64,000 nucleotides of DNA from Clostridia bacterium (GCA_017429505.1 JAFROW010000009.1:39337-103336); one strand, 5' to 3'. Counted from the first letter of the stretch, positions 35,833 through 44,812 are shown. The notes: generated from the sequence alone by a model not told the origin. Program-made: numbers and translations.

Positions 35833-36348
35833 ATATATTCTATTTTTATATTTTGTAAATAATTTTTTCTTCATAAATTGTTTAAATTCTTCTGACGTAC
35901 CTTTTGTAAAGCCGGATTTTGAAACAATAAAAGCATATTGCCTTGAAATATAGATGTAAAAGTTAGTTTTTGTTTCAACTACTCTATATAGCTTGAAATA
36001 GAGAATTTGTGCTTTTCCATCCGAATTTTTCACTTTGAAAATATTTTTATAAAACATATAGCTATTTACAAAATTTCCTGATACTTTGTTGCTCTTCTTG
36101 TCTCTTTCCACTTCTTTGGTAGGTTTTATAATTTTAAGCCAAAAATATACTAAAAGATATATTAAAAGAACAAATGCCAAGATTAATTCTTTTTCTATGA
36201 ATGCAATAATCATACATATTCCAAAAAAAATAAAGTTAAAAAATAGCCATGCTGTATCAGACTTTTCATATTCTTTTCTATATGATTCTAAAAATGCATT
36301 ATATTCTTCCTGTGAATATGTTGTTTTATTTTCAAATAATGTTTCCAT
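35824..36348 (-). CDS. YcxB-like membrane protein
   Basis: 174 residues. Two adjacent membrane helices (about 36-75) after a Tyr/Glu-rich start (TTYSQEEYNAFLESYRKEY), then a PH-like domain with LYRVVETKTNFYIYISRQYA and AFIVSKSGFTKGTSEEFKQF, which is the YcxB-like C-terminal pattern. Function unknown; membrane located. Confidence 0.7.
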   Translation of the reverse strand: METLFENKTTYSQEEYNAFLESYRKEYEKSDTAWLFFNFIFFGICMIIAFIEKELILAFVLLIYLLVYFWLKIIKPTKEVERDKKSNKVSGNFVNSYMFYKNIFKVKNSDGKAQILYFKLYRVVETKTNFYIYISRQYAFIVSKSGFTKGTSEEFKQFMKKKLFTKYKNRIYEK

Positions 36349-36450
36349 TTATTTCTCCTAATTTTTTTGTTTTAGTTTTATATTTCATTTTGTCAAATCT
36401 TATTTTTTATTATAACATTTTTAAAAATAATTTCAAGTATATTTTTTTTA

Positions 36451-37215
36451 TTATCCTAAAGCAATGTCTAAAACCATCATTATAATAAAACCAATTGTTA
36501 CACCTATTACTCCTAATTTAGATTTATTTCCTGTGTGAATTTCTGGCACTAGCTCTTCAATTACAACATATATCATCGCACCTGCAGCAAAAGATAAAAG
36601 ATAAGGTAAAAGAGGCATAATAATATTTAGTAAAAGTATTGTTATAAAAGCACTTATTGGCTCAACTATACCTGATAAAACTCCGTACATAAAGGCATTT
36701 TTTTTGTTTTGTCCTTCAATCTTTAAAGGCATTGAAATAATCGCTCCTTCAGGAATATTTTGTATTGCAATTCCTATTGCTAAAAGCATTGCCTCAAACA
36801 AACCTATTCCTGCATTGCCTGCTAAAAATCCAGCAAAGCATACTCCTACAGCCATTCCTTCAGGAATGTTATGTAGTGTTACTGAAAATAACAACATATT
36901 AAGTTTTTTACCATTTTGCTTTTTTTCTATATCTTCCGCAATATGATTTGTAATTAGTAAAAAAACTACACCTGTTATGAATCCAATAGTTGCTGGAACC
37001 CATGCAATTATTCCTTGACTTTCTGCCATTTCTACTGCTGGAAGTATAAGTGACCAAACACTTGCAGCAATCATTACTCCTGCCGCAAATCCTACAATCA
37101 TCTTTTGTACTTTTTCATTCATCGTCTTTTTTAGGAAGAACACTAGACTACTGCCTAAACTTGTTCCTATAAACGGTATCATAATTCCTGCTATACTATA
37201 CAATATGTCATTCAC
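36451..37215 (-). CDS. ZIP-family metal transporter
   Basis: 254 residues with eight membrane segments and the ZIP signature HNIPEGMAVGVCFAG in helix IV and IQNIPEGAIISMPL in helix V, which carry the His/Glu metal site. A short histidine-poor loop lies between helices III and IV. It imports zinc or similar divalent metals, closest in layout to ZupT. ATG at 37215. It is next to the tRNA-Arg gene on the same strand. Confidence 0.88.
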   Translation of the reverse strand: MNDILYSIAGIMIPFIGTSLGSSLVFFLKKTMNEKVQKMIVGFAAGVMIAASVWSLILPAVEMAESQGIIAWVPATIGFITGVVFLLITNHIAEDIEKKQNGKKLNMLLFSVTLHNIPEGMAVGVCFAGFLAGNAGIGLFEAMLLAIGIAIQNIPEGAIISMPLKIEGQNKKNAFMYGVLSGIVEPISAFITILLLNIIMPLLPYLLSFAAGAMIYVVIEELVPEIHTGNKSKLGVIGVTIGFIIMMVLDIALG

Positions 37216-37283
37216 TTTATTTTCCTCCCTATATTGTATAGTATGTTTTATGTTAATCTTTTGTTAGTATTTTGTCGAAAAAT

Positions 37284-37324
37284 AAAAAAATCTACATCAC
37301 TTGTTTTTAAGTAATGTAGATTTT
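37284..37324 (-). terminator. tRNA-Arg terminator
   Basis: AAAATCTACATcACTT pairs with AAGTaATGTAGATTTT (one mismatch) and is followed on the minus strand by a T-run. It lies directly after the tRNA. Confidence 0.8.
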
Positions 37325-37326
37325 AG

Positions 37327-37403
<77 letters not shown>

Positions 37404-37549
37404 ACATTCAAATACAAATAATATTATACTTTGTTTTTAGCAATTTTTCAAGTCTTTTTAAAAAACTTTTATTTTTTTTCAAAAAAAGCTTGAATTTCTT
37501 CAAATTTTATGGTATTATAATTAAGTACGTAAATAAATATTAAATAAAT

Positions 37550-37625
37550 CGAGGCGTAGCGCAGTTGGTAGCGCGCGTGGTTTGGGACCATGAGGTCGCA
37601 GGTTCGATCCCTGTCGCCTCGACCA
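37550..37625 (+). tRNA. tRNA-Pro (anticodon TGG), CCA encoded
   Basis: 76 nt: acceptor CGAGGCG/CGCCTCG, anticodon loop TTTGGGA with TGG, T-loop GGTTCGATCC and encoded ACCA. The 3' end TCGCCTCGACCAA is repeated at 44800-44812, so the gene is the attachment site of the mobilizable element; the element restores the tRNA end. Confidence 0.95.
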
Positions 37626-37626
37626 A
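37614..37626 (+). repeat. attL of the IME
   Basis: TCGCCTCGACCAA, the last bases of tRNA-Pro plus one A; identical copy at 44800-44812. Confidence 0.85.
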
Positions 37627-37630
37627 TTTA

Positions 37631-37663
37631 AAGCAGTAATCAAAAATTACTGCTTATTTTTTT
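37631..37663 (+). terminator. Terminator behind tRNA-Pro supplied by the IME
   Basis: AAGCAGTAAT pairs with ATTACTGCTT, followed by T-rich sequence. It replaces the original tRNA terminator now found beyond attR. Confidence 0.75.
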
Positions 37664-37807
37664 GTCGAAATTTTTCAGAACTCAAAAACATTTAAAAGCT
37701 ATTAAATACTGCATTTGATAGATTTATTTGTTTAAGTTTTTTTATTTATAAATTTTTTTGAGTCCTAAAAAATGTTTAAAAATTTCCTCATTTTTTTCTG
37801 AAAAAGT

Positions 37808-37845
37808 TTTCTGGAAATTATTTTGGAAATTTTCTGGAATTTCTG
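37808..37845. repeat. Left cluster of TTCTGGAA-type repeats
   Basis: Three imperfect copies of TTCTGGAA (37809, 37821, 37832) lie about 190 bp inside attL. Two similar copies lie inside attR at 44719-44741. The arrangement fits integrase arm-type binding sites, as in lambda and Tn916. Confidence 0.5.
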
Positions 37846-37906
37846 TAAAATCATTTTTCCTTTATTTTAAGCCTTTTATAAAACTAAATATGAAAGGATG
37901 TTAAAA

Positions 37907-38479
37907 ATGAACTTTATCCCCTACAAAACAAATGAAATATTGGAATATACTTTTTACCAACTACCAATTGAACTATTTGTAAATAAATATTATAAAACAC
38001 AATTATCCTTAGAGGCTAAAGTATTATATGGACTTTTATTAAATCATTTAACCTTATCTATTAAGAATAATTGGAGGGATGAAAATAATAATGTTTATGT
38101 TATTTTAACAAGAGATACTGCTGGAAAACTATTAAGTATCTCAAATAAAACTACAAGTAAAGCTTTTAAGGAACTTAAAGAATGTAAATTAATAAATGAA
38201 ATTAAAAGAGGTTGTACAAAACCAAATTATATTTATGTTGGAAAAATACAACATGATAATTCTATACCAAATATGATGCGTAAAATTTACACCTCAGGAA
38301 ACGTAAAAAGTACATCTCAAGAGATGAATAATTTACACACTAACTATAATGATAATAAATATAATAAAGAAACTAAAAGGAAAAAGGCGAATTTTGAACA
38401 AAGAGAATATGTAAAAGGTGAACTTGATTATTTAATTAAAAATTGTCCAAGTAATTTAGATTCTTTATATGAAAATTAG
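37907..38479 (+). CDS. RepA_N-type replication initiator
   Basis: 190 residues from the ATG at 37907 (AAAGGATG upstream). The N-terminal 110 residues follow the RepA_N/DnaD-like winged helix: FYQLPIELFVNKYYK, LEAKVLYGLLLNHLTL and ISNKTTSKAFKELKECKLIN. The C-terminal part is short and basic. Initiators on integrating elements can drive rolling or theta replication of the excised circle. Confidence 0.75.
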   Translation: MNFIPYKTNEILEYTFYQLPIELFVNKYYKTQLSLEAKVLYGLLLNHLTLSIKNNWRDENNNVYVILTRDTAGKLLSISNKTTSKAFKELKECKLINEIKRGCTKPNYIYVGKIQHDNSIPNMMRKIYTSGNVKSTSQEMNNLHTNYNDNKYNKETKRKKANFEQREYVKGELDYLIKNCPSNLDSLYEN

Positions 38480-38491
38480 GAGGAATTGAGA

Positions 38492-38848
38492 ATGAAAAAT
38501 AAAATAACTTATCATCAAGAAGGAGATTTTTTAATCCCTGATTTAATTATTGAAGAACAATCTTCAAGAGATATTGGAAAATATGGAAGATTAAAATTGA
38601 AATATATTAAAGAAAATAAGAAAGGTTTATATACCGAACTTATGATTAATGGAACATTAAATGAGTATTTATTTAATACAAATAATGATGCAATTAATAG
38701 ACTAAATTTAATTATAAATCAACTTGCTAAAGAAGAAAAAGTTGATGAAAATTTAAAACAAAATGATCAATTAGAATGGGTTAAACAAATGGATAATATA
38801 AAAAATAGAGCTGAAGAAATTGTCTTAAATGAAATCATTTTTAACTAA
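38492..38848 (+). CDS. TnpV-like transposon protein
   Basis: 118 residues from the ATG at 38492 (TAGGAGGAATTGAG upstream). It shows the TnpV pattern: ITYHQEGDFLIPDL, IGKYGRLKLKYIKENKKGLY and a helical end with NQLAKEEKVDENLKQ. TnpV was described in Tn4451-type mobilizable transposons; function not known. Confidence 0.75.
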   Translation: MKNKITYHQEGDFLIPDLIIEEQSSRDIGKYGRLKLKYIKENKKGLYTELMINGTLNEYLFNTNNDAINRLNLIINQLAKEEKVDENLKQNDQLEWVKQMDNIKNRAEEIVLNEIIFN

Positions 38849-38929
38849 TAATTGCTCAATATTTTGCTCTTAAAAAGTGCCTTTATTTATCAAAAAAAGG
38901 TACTTTTTATTTGCCTATAAAGTATCATT

Positions 38930-39022
38930 TTTGTGAGTACTTCATTGATTTTTCTGTATAATGCAAGCAACGTATTTGTACTCACGCCAAATACAAAATG
39001 ACGAGGCTTCGCCCCAAACCCT
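38930..39022. other. oriT region of the IME
   Basis: GTGAGTAC (38933-38940) is repeated in inverted form as GTACTCAC (38978-38985), and a second 7-bp inverted repeat GTATTTG/CAAATAC (38972-38994) overlaps it. A GGCTTCGCC hairpin follows at 39005. It lies 26 nt before mobC and the relaxase, as expected for the origin of transfer; the layout resembles Tn1549-type oriT. Confidence 0.7.
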
Positions 39023-39047
39023 ATTTTAAAAGAAACGAGGAAAAAAT

Positions 39048-39419
39048 ATGAGAAATAGAAATATAAAAATCAATATTTATTTAAATGAATTTGAAAAAGA
39101 AATTTATGATAATAAAGTAAAACAATCTGGGTTAAATCATTCAGAATTTTTTAGAAAAATTATTTTAGGATACAAACTAAAGGAAAAACCTGATGAAAGG
39201 TTTTATGAATTTTTAGTTCAGTTAAGAGGTATTGCAGCTAATATAAATCAAATGGCAAGAATTCATAATAGAGCTTATGGTTATGTTGATGAAGATAAAT
39301 ATGCTAGAGCTTTAGATAAAGTAGAAAATTTTGTAGATAGTTTGCAAGATGTATATTTAAATCCAAAACAGAAAGGAGTTGGCAGTGGCAACAACAAAGA
39401 TATGGAAATTCAAAAGTAA
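39048..39419 (+). CDS. mobC: MobC-type relaxosome accessory protein
   Basis: 123 residues. An RHH-like start (IKINIYLNEFEKEIYDNKV, then LNHSEFFRKIILGYKL) is followed by the MobC helical block YEFLVQLRGIAANINQMA. It helps relaxase melt oriT. Overlaps the relaxase gene by 35 nt. ATG at 39048 behind ACGAGGAAAA. Confidence 0.8.
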   Translation: MRNRNIKINIYLNEFEKEIYDNKVKQSGLNHSEFFRKIILGYKLKEKPDERFYEFLVQLRGIAANINQMARIHNRAYGYVDEDKYARALDKVENFVDSLQDVYLNPKQKGVGSGNNKDMEIQK

Positions 39420-40650
39420 ATTAAATCGACTTATAAATTATGTTTCAGATCCAGCTAAAACAAATGATAAAGAATTTGTTACAGGTATAAATTGCTATGC
39501 CCCACTTGCATATAAAGAAATGCTTTATGCTAAAAAACAATATTTTAAAGAAGGTGGAATTGAATGTTTTCATGGTTATCAATCTTTTGTTGAAGGCGAA
39601 GTTTCTCCTGAAGAAGCTCATGCTATTGGATTACAACTTGCACAAAAACTATGGGGAGATAGATTTCAAGTAATTGTAGCAACACATTCTAATACTGATA
39701 ATATTCATAACCATTTTGTAATTAATTCTGTTTCATTTGTAGATGGAAAAAGATTTAATAACACAAAATCTGACTATGGAAAAATGAGAATTGAATCAGA
39801 TAATCTTTGTAAAGAATATGGATTAAATGTTTTGCCTCATCAACCTAAATATGAAAAATATGTTGCAAGTGAGTTATACAAAACTCTTATGAAAGATTCT
39901 ATTGATTATGCAATAGAAAATTCAAATAATTATGATGAATTTATAAATATGTTAAAAGAGTTAGATTATGATGTGAATGATGATGGTAATTTTATATCAT
40001 TGAAAAAAGCACCTTATAAAAGAAATTTAAGAATTGAAAATCAATTTGGAGAAGACTATTCTAAAGATAATATTTATAAAAGAATACTAGAAACTCAAAA
40101 TGATAGTTTTTACTCTAAATATACTTATCTAAAATATATTGATAAATTTCAAGGTTATTATATTAGAAAAGAAAAGTATTCTCTTTTAGAATTGATTTTA
40201 AGAGTTTTTTTATATAAGAATAGTAACTTATATGTTTATACAAATAATACAGTTCAAATGCCAAAATTAACACCAGAATTAATTAAAGATTTAAAACAAT
40301 TAGATGAATATTCAATACAGGCTGAAGTTATTACAAAATATAAATTAAAAGTTGAAGATGATATAAAAAGAATAGAAAATGAATTAAACAATAAACTTGC
40401 TCCACTTCAATCTGAAAGAGATAATTTATGGAAAAAAATTAAAAGACCAAAAAATTCTGAAAATAAATCTACAATTGAAGAACAAATTAAAGAAATTTCT
40501 AAGAAAATTAATCCTATTTTATTAGATATAAAAACTTTGAAAAATATTAAAGAAAGGTTAGAAGAATATAAGGAAATTGAATTGCATAGACAACTTGAGG
40601 AACAACAAAAAGAACCTGAAATTAGTAAGAAAAAGGATAGAATAAGATGA
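39385..40650 (+). CDS. mobA: MobA/VirD2-type relaxase
   Basis: 421 residues from a GTG at 39385 (AAAGGAGTTGGCA upstream), giving the usual start MATTKIWKFKSKLNRLINYV. The metal-binding motif is ATHSNTDNIHNHFVINSVSF with the histidines of motif III, and a tyrosine-rich N-terminus supplies the nicking residue. The C-terminal third is a long coiled coil. It nicks oriT at 38930-39022 and pilots the strand into a helper channel. Confidence 0.88.
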   Translation: MATTKIWKFKSKLNRLINYVSDPAKTNDKEFVTGINCYAPLAYKEMLYAKKQYFKEGGIECFHGYQSFVEGEVSPEEAHAIGLQLAQKLWGDRFQVIVATHSNTDNIHNHFVINSVSFVDGKRFNNTKSDYGKMRIESDNLCKEYGLNVLPHQPKYEKYVASELYKTLMKDSIDYAIENSNNYDEFINMLKELDYDVNDDGNFISLKKAPYKRNLRIENQFGEDYSKDNIYKRILETQNDSFYSKYTYLKYIDKFQGYYIRKEKYSLLELILRVFLYKNSNLYVYTNNTVQMPKLTPELIKDLKQLDEYSIQAEVITKYKLKVEDDIKRIENELNNKLAPLQSERDNLWKKIKRPKNSENKSTIEEQIKEISKKINPILLDIKTLKNIKERLEEYKEIELHRQLEEQQKEPEISKKKDRIR

Positions 40651-40735
40651 GATATTATTAAAATCGTCATTCTAAATAATTAACAATCAAAAGTAATTTT
40701 ATTATTATTCAATATATATCAATATATATAATTTA

Positions 40736-40775
40736 GGGGAGAGGGAAATCTAAACTTCAGATTTTCCATCTCCCC
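40736..40775. terminator. Strong hairpin between convergent genes
   Basis: GGGGAGA-GGGAAATCT pairs with AGATTTTCC-TCTCCCC, a 15-bp stem unusually rich in G for this genome. T-runs are poor on both sides, so termination is probable rather than certain. Confidence 0.6.
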
Positions 40776-40782
40776 ATTGCCT

Positions 40783-41064
40783 TTAAGCGAAATAATAACT
40801 GGAATTGGAGATCTTCTGTCCCATGATATCACCATTAAATCTCCATGCGTAGTTGACATGTTCCGACTTCTTGCTGTTCAGCCTTTCCAGAAACTCTTCG
40901 ACAGAGTAGATTCCTTTAAGAATGTGTGCAATAGCTTCAGCATCATCCTGCGTCTGGCGATAGGCTTCCACGGGGTCCTTTTCTCCAAAGTAGTGAGCTC
41001 CATAGAAATGAGCCACTTTTCCTTCTTCGCTTCTTTCAATAATAATGGCGTCAATCTGTTTCAT
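40783..41064 (-). CDS. GC-richer foreign gene of unknown function
   Basis: 93 residues. The base composition (close to half G+C) and codons such as CTG, GCC and GTC are unlike every neighbour, so it was acquired recently from a higher-GC host, probably as IME cargo. The protein starts MKQIDAIIIERSEEGKVAHF and has a helical middle (DAEAIAHILKGIYSVEEFLE). No motif is recognised. It has its own consensus promoter. Confidence 0.6.
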   Translation of the reverse strand: MKQIDAIIIERSEEGKVAHFYGAHYFGEKDPVEAYRQTQDDAEAIAHILKGIYSVEEFLERLNSKKSEHVNYAWRFNGDIMGQKISNSSYYFA

Positions 41065-41132
41065 GTTGTTTTTCCTTTCTATTATTGGGCATTTTGTTTT
41101 ACTGAATTACCACTTGGGCTAATTCACTTATA

Positions 41133-41161
41133 ATTATACCATATTTTGACATTTTTGTCAA
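41133..41161 (-). promoter_or_regulatory. Consensus promoter with palindromic operator
   Basis: TTGACA, 17-bp spacer, TATAAT. The -35 box lies inside the palindrome TTTTGACA-TTTTT-GTCAAAA, a likely repressor site. Confidence 0.8.
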
Positions 41162-41263
41162 AATAGCACAAATCCAATACAATTGAATAAAGTCGTTACA
41201 AACTTTTATTTGTGATTTTGATGCGTTCTCATTTATGCAATGCTATTCATTCAATCCTTAAAG

Positions 41264-42184
41264 CTATTTATTCTTTTCTCTATTTTTGTAAACATTTGCA
41301 ATATTTCTACAACTAATAGTGTCATATTCAGCTTTTAAGTTTTTAGCAATAAAAGGCTTTCCACAATGTTTACACATTTTTAATTCTTTTCTATCATTTG
41401 ATTCATTAAATCCTAATAGTACTTCCATAGCTTGTTTTAGTGATGAAAATTGCCAATTTAAAGCTACTTTATCATCATTTAAATCAAACATAAATGCAAT
41501 ATTATTAGGCACAAATTCACTTGCAAACTTTTTATAAATTGCTTTCTTATCTTCATTTTTTTCAGTAATAGAATTTTCAGTATATTCAAAAATTTTATAT
41601 AACTGTTTTGAATAAAATAATATTCTAGAAATTTTTTCTGTATAAGCTTTTGAAAATATCAAATTCATTTCTTCAGGTTTATTTGATAGTTCAATAGGCA
41701 AATCCGTGCTATATACATATTTTAAAATATTTTCATTAATTCCATTATTAAAATCTATATTCTTAATATTCTCATCTTCTATAAAGAATGGCTTAATATA
41801 GTTATTAGCAGATATTTTATTTACTTCTGAATATCCTTGTAAATAAACCTCTCCAGAAGAAATAATATTTGAATTTAGCAATGGATATGATAAATCACCT
41901 AATAATCCATATTTTTTTACAAAATCTAATACCATTTTTTGATATTTTTCTTCTGTACTCATTAGATTACATTCAATATCTCTCTCGTTAGTATATTTTA
42001 GAGTTTCTCTTCCTATTAGAAGAAAATCGACTAACAATTTTTTATTTACATTATAGATATCAAAAGTTGTAATTTTTGATTTTTTAGTAGCTCTTACATA
42101 AAATTCATCATTACTTTTGATTATTTCATAGTCACTATATTTAGCCCAAACTCCCTTAAAATTAAAGTTATTTTCTTTTATCAT
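41264..42184 (-). CDS. Protein with C-terminal zinc ribbon, unknown function
   Basis: 306 residues from the ATG at 42184 (GAGGTGTATT upstream). The last 40 residues have CKHCGKPFIAKN and a later SCRNIANVYKNRE, a CxxC...C zinc-ribbon like that found at the end of several regulators. The rest is a mixed domain without known motif. Divergent from the HTH gene at 42388; the shared 200 bp contain several TAGTATAATGTTA-like sites. Confidence 0.5.
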   Translation of the reverse strand: MIKENNFNFKGVWAKYSDYEIIKSNDEFYVRATKKSKITTFDIYNVNKKLLVDFLLIGRETLKYTNERDIECNLMSTEEKYQKMVLDFVKKYGLLGDLSYPLLNSNIISSGEVYLQGYSEVNKISANNYIKPFFIEDENIKNIDFNNGINENILKYVYSTDLPIELSNKPEEMNLIFSKAYTEKISRILFYSKQLYKIFEYTENSITEKNEDKKAIYKKFASEFVPNNIAFMFDLNDDKVALNWQFSSLKQAMEVLLGFNESNDRKELKMCKHCGKPFIAKNLKAEYDTISCRNIANVYKNREKNK

Positions 42185-42224
42185 AATACACCTCAAAAAA
42201 TTTCTAAAAATTTTTTAAAATCAC

Positions 42225-42253
42225 TTGACAATTTTATACTCTCAAAGTATAAT
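42225..42253 (+). promoter_or_regulatory. Promoter of the IME regulator operon
   Basis: TTGACA, 17-bp spacer, TATAAT. The region 42240-42345 holds repeated AGTATAATGTTA and its inverse TAACATTATACT, probable operators for a regulator encoded nearby. Confidence 0.75.
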
Positions 42254-42387
42254 GTTAATAGTTCAGTTAACTAATGTAATAACTTTGATTATTGCATAGT
42301 AAATTAGTATACTAACATTATACTAATATTATATAACTTTTTTAAAATTTTGGCAAGTATATAAGGAAAGGAGGCAATAGAATAAAT

Positions 42388-42873
42388 ATGTCAAAAAATA
42401 AACAAGTAAAAAAGTCAACCAATATAGAAGAAATCAAAAGATTATATTTTGAAGAACATCTAACTCAAGCAGAAATAGCTAGAATGTTTAATATATCAAA
42501 ACAAGCTATTAGTAAAAAGCTAAATAAAGATTCTAATTTATCGACTGAAAAGAATTATAAACACAATATATCTCTTCAAAAGAAAAAAGCTTATAATCAA
42601 AATTATTTAAGAAGCTATTGTAGAAGAAAATCCACTGACACAGAGGATTACTATATTTTACAAGCTAAATTAGATAATGATTCATTATTGTTATCATCTC
42701 ATAAAACTATGGATGATTATGCATTTTCTCAAACTAATAGCAGTATTTATAAATTTGATAAAAAAGGAAATAAAATATTGATTGACAGCATGAAATCAAA
42801 AGTTACATATGATGTACCTAGAAAAATTGCAGCTTTAAGGTTATCCCTTCTATCTCAAGGACATCATATATAA
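42388..42873 (+). CDS. HTH protein of the IME
   Basis: 161 residues. An HTH at about 13-45 (IEEIKRLYFEEHLTQAEIAR, MFNISKQAISKKL) is followed by a basic tail and a C-terminal region with FDKKGNKILIDS. This resembles the DNA-binding part of sigma-like or resolvase-like regulators. First gene of the plus-strand operon that ends in the integrase; likely controls excision. Confidence 0.65.
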   Translation: MSKNKQVKKSTNIEEIKRLYFEEHLTQAEIARMFNISKQAISKKLNKDSNLSTEKNYKHNISLQKKKAYNQNYLRSYCRRKSTDTEDYYILQAKLDNDSLLLSSHKTMDDYAFSQTNSSIYKFDKKGNKILIDSMKSKVTYDVPRKIAALRLSLLSQGHHI

Positions 42874-42909
42874 TTTATGAAAAAAATTTTAAGAAAGGAG
42901 GTACTCGAT

Positions 42910-43104
42910 ATGGATCAACAAGAAGTTAAATTTTATACTACAGAAGATGTTAAAAAAATTCTTGGCATTGGAAACAAAAAATGTTTAGATTTATTTCATC
43001 GTGAAGATTTTCCTTGTATTAAACCAGGTAAATCTTTTCTTATTTCTATCAAAGCATTTAATGAGTATGTTAGTACAAGAAGAGTATTTAACGAAAACCA
43101 ATGA
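42910..43104 (+). CDS. Excisionase-like HTH protein
   Basis: 64 residues from the ATG at 42910 (AGGAGGTACTCGAT upstream). It has the MerR-like winged-helix pattern of Tn916-type Xis: FYTTEDVKKILGIGNKKCLD, then FPCIKPGKSFLISIKAFNEY. Directly upstream of the integrase, the usual place for xis. Confidence 0.8.
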   Translation: MDQQEVKFYTTEDVKKILGIGNKKCLDLFHREDFPCIKPGKSFLISIKAFNEYVSTRRVFNENQ

Positions 43105-43114
43105 AAAAAGAAAA

Positions 43115-43142
43115 AAGATTTAAATATGCCCATTTAAATCTT
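43115..43142 (+). terminator. Hairpin after the excisionase gene
   Basis: AAGATTTAAAT pairs perfectly with ATTTAAATCTT; a T-run follows 7 nt later. Partial terminator. Confidence 0.6.
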
Positions 43143-43162
43143 CAATACTATTTTTTTACACA

Positions 43163-43230
43163 CAAAGAAAACCTTGTTTGTATATAAGTATTTTACTACT
43201 TATATTAAAAAATAACAAGTGTTTTCTTTT
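43163..43230 (+). terminator. Long inverted repeat before the integrase (possible attenuator)
   Basis: AAAGAAAACCTTGTT (43163-43177) pairs with AACAAGTGTTTTCTTT (43214-43229), followed by T-rich sequence. With the preceding hairpin it could limit integrase expression. Confidence 0.55.
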
Positions 43231-43259
43231 ATTTTTTTATAGAAAGGAAACACAAAATT

Positions 43260-44642
43260 ATGAATAATTTAAAAGGTATATACTATGGTATGTATTTAAA
43301 CAAAAAAGTTAAACCCGATAAAAAGAAACAATTTCGCAATCTAACTGCATCTAAAATATGCAAACAATGTGAAAATTACAAGATTTGTAAATATGGAAAG
43401 ATTAAAAAATTTGAAAAGGATAAATATTTTGAAAATAATATTGAGTGCCCATATTTATACTTTTCAGCAACTAAGAAAGCAACAATAGTATCTGCAAGAG
43501 ATAAAACAACAGGACGAGAAACAAAAATGAGTTTTTCTGGAAAAACGATGGAAGAAGCAATTAATAACGCACTTAAAGCTAAAATGGAATTAAATGAAAA
43601 TGGCGGAGTTAGAATAATTACAAAAAGTAATAAAAATATTATTGATTTAATTTCAGAATGTATAGATGAAAGTTTTAGACTTGGAAAAATTAAAAGTGCT
43701 ACCTACAAAAGAAAAACTGATACAATGAAAAAAATATCACAAGAAAAATTTGCACTAAAACCTATAATTAAAGTCACAAGAGAAGATATAATAAAATATT
43801 TAGAAGAGTTAAGGTCTTATTCTACAAGTACAATAAAACAAGTTTATGAGGAGTTATGTATGGCATTTGGACAGGCTAAATATCAAAACATAATAACTGA
43901 TAATTTTATGGAAGGATATAATAGAGTAGAAAAACCTAAGAGTAATTTAATGAAAAATAAAAGATCATCACTTACCCTTGATGAACAGAAAACTCTAGTA
44001 AATTATCTTACAAATACTTCATTTGAAAAATGTAAGCACAAATATTTATTACTTCTTTTATTAAGTACAGGAATGAGAATTGGTGAAGCATTAGCCTTAG
44101 ATTATACAAATGATATTGATACATATAATGGAATTATAAGTATAAAAAGAACTCTTACTAAAAACAAAGAAGGAGATTTTATTGTTGGAGATATTCCTAA
44201 AACTTTAACAGGAATAAGAGTTCTACATCTTAATGATATTGGAAAACAAATATTAAAGAAAGCAGATGAAACTAAACTTCCAAATAGTAATCATCTATTA
44301 TTTTGTACAGATGAAAAGACTATATATGCTCCAAATACTATTAATAGCTTTCTAAAAAGATTAGCTCTAAATCTTAATCTTGGTATATATGAAGATAAAG
44401 ACAAAAATGGAAATATTAAGAAAAAGACAGATGTTCATACTCACATGTTAAGAGGAACTTTTGCAACAAGATGCGCTGAAGCTAAAATTGCCCCTGCTGT
44501 TCTTATGAAAATACTTGGACATAAAAGTATTAATATTACAATGAAATACTATGTTGATATTGATAAAGAATTTGAATTATCTGAAGGAAAAAATGTTGAA
44601 ACTTATTTAATGAATAAAGATATTTTTGTAAGCGATTATTAA
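43260..44642 (+). CDS. int: Tyrosine integrase of the IME
   Basis: 460 residues. A Cys-rich start (CKQCENYKICKYGK, then ECPYLYF) may bind zinc. The core-binding domain follows at about 120-210. Catalytic residues are visible: R in STGMRIGEALAL, H-x-x-R in HTHMLRGTFATR, H in LGHKSI and the nucleophile in KYYVDIDKEF. It recombines attP with the tRNA-Pro 3' end. ATG at 43260 after AGAAAGGAAAC. Confidence 0.92.
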   Translation: MNNLKGIYYGMYLNKKVKPDKKKQFRNLTASKICKQCENYKICKYGKIKKFEKDKYFENNIECPYLYFSATKKATIVSARDKTTGRETKMSFSGKTMEEAINNALKAKMELNENGGVRIITKSNKNIIDLISECIDESFRLGKIKSATYKRKTDTMKKISQEKFALKPIIKVTREDIIKYLEELRSYSTSTIKQVYEELCMAFGQAKYQNIITDNFMEGYNRVEKPKSNLMKNKRSSLTLDEQKTLVNYLTNTSFEKCKHKYLLLLLLSTGMRIGEALALDYTNDIDTYNGIISIKRTLTKNKEGDFIVGDIPKTLTGIRVLHLNDIGKQILKKADETKLPNSNHLLFCTDEKTIYAPNTINSFLKRLALNLNLGIYEDKDKNGNIKKKTDVHTHMLRGTFATRCAEAKIAPAVLMKILGHKSINITMKYYVDIDKEFELSEGKNVETYLMNKDIFVSDY

Positions 44643-44799
44643 TTTTATCAAAATGCTTAAATATAGGCAAAAACAGAAAGGAATTCTTTAGAATTTATTA
44701 GAATTATTTTCTTAAAACTCTCTGGAATTTCTTTCTGGAATTATAATAAAAACTATGTAAATGCTTAAATTTAGAGGAAAAAGAAAAAAATGAACCATA

Positions 44800-44812
44800 T
44801 CGCCTCGACCAA
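44800..44812 (+). repeat. attR of the IME
   Basis: TCGCCTCGACCAA, followed by the displaced original tRNA terminator at 44834-44866. Confidence 0.85.

Larger units (their letters stand above)
37614..44812. mobile_element. 7.2-kb mobilizable element at tRNA-Pro (IME)
   Basis: Bounded by 13-bp direct repeats identical to the tRNA 3' end. It contains, in order, a RepA_N-like initiator, TnpV-like protein, oriT, MobC, relaxase, a GC-richer foreign gene, a divergent pair of regulators, an excisionase-like protein and a tyrosine integrase near the right end. There is no T4SS, so it must use the channel of a helper, possibly the conjugative element only 4 kb away. Confidence 0.85.
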
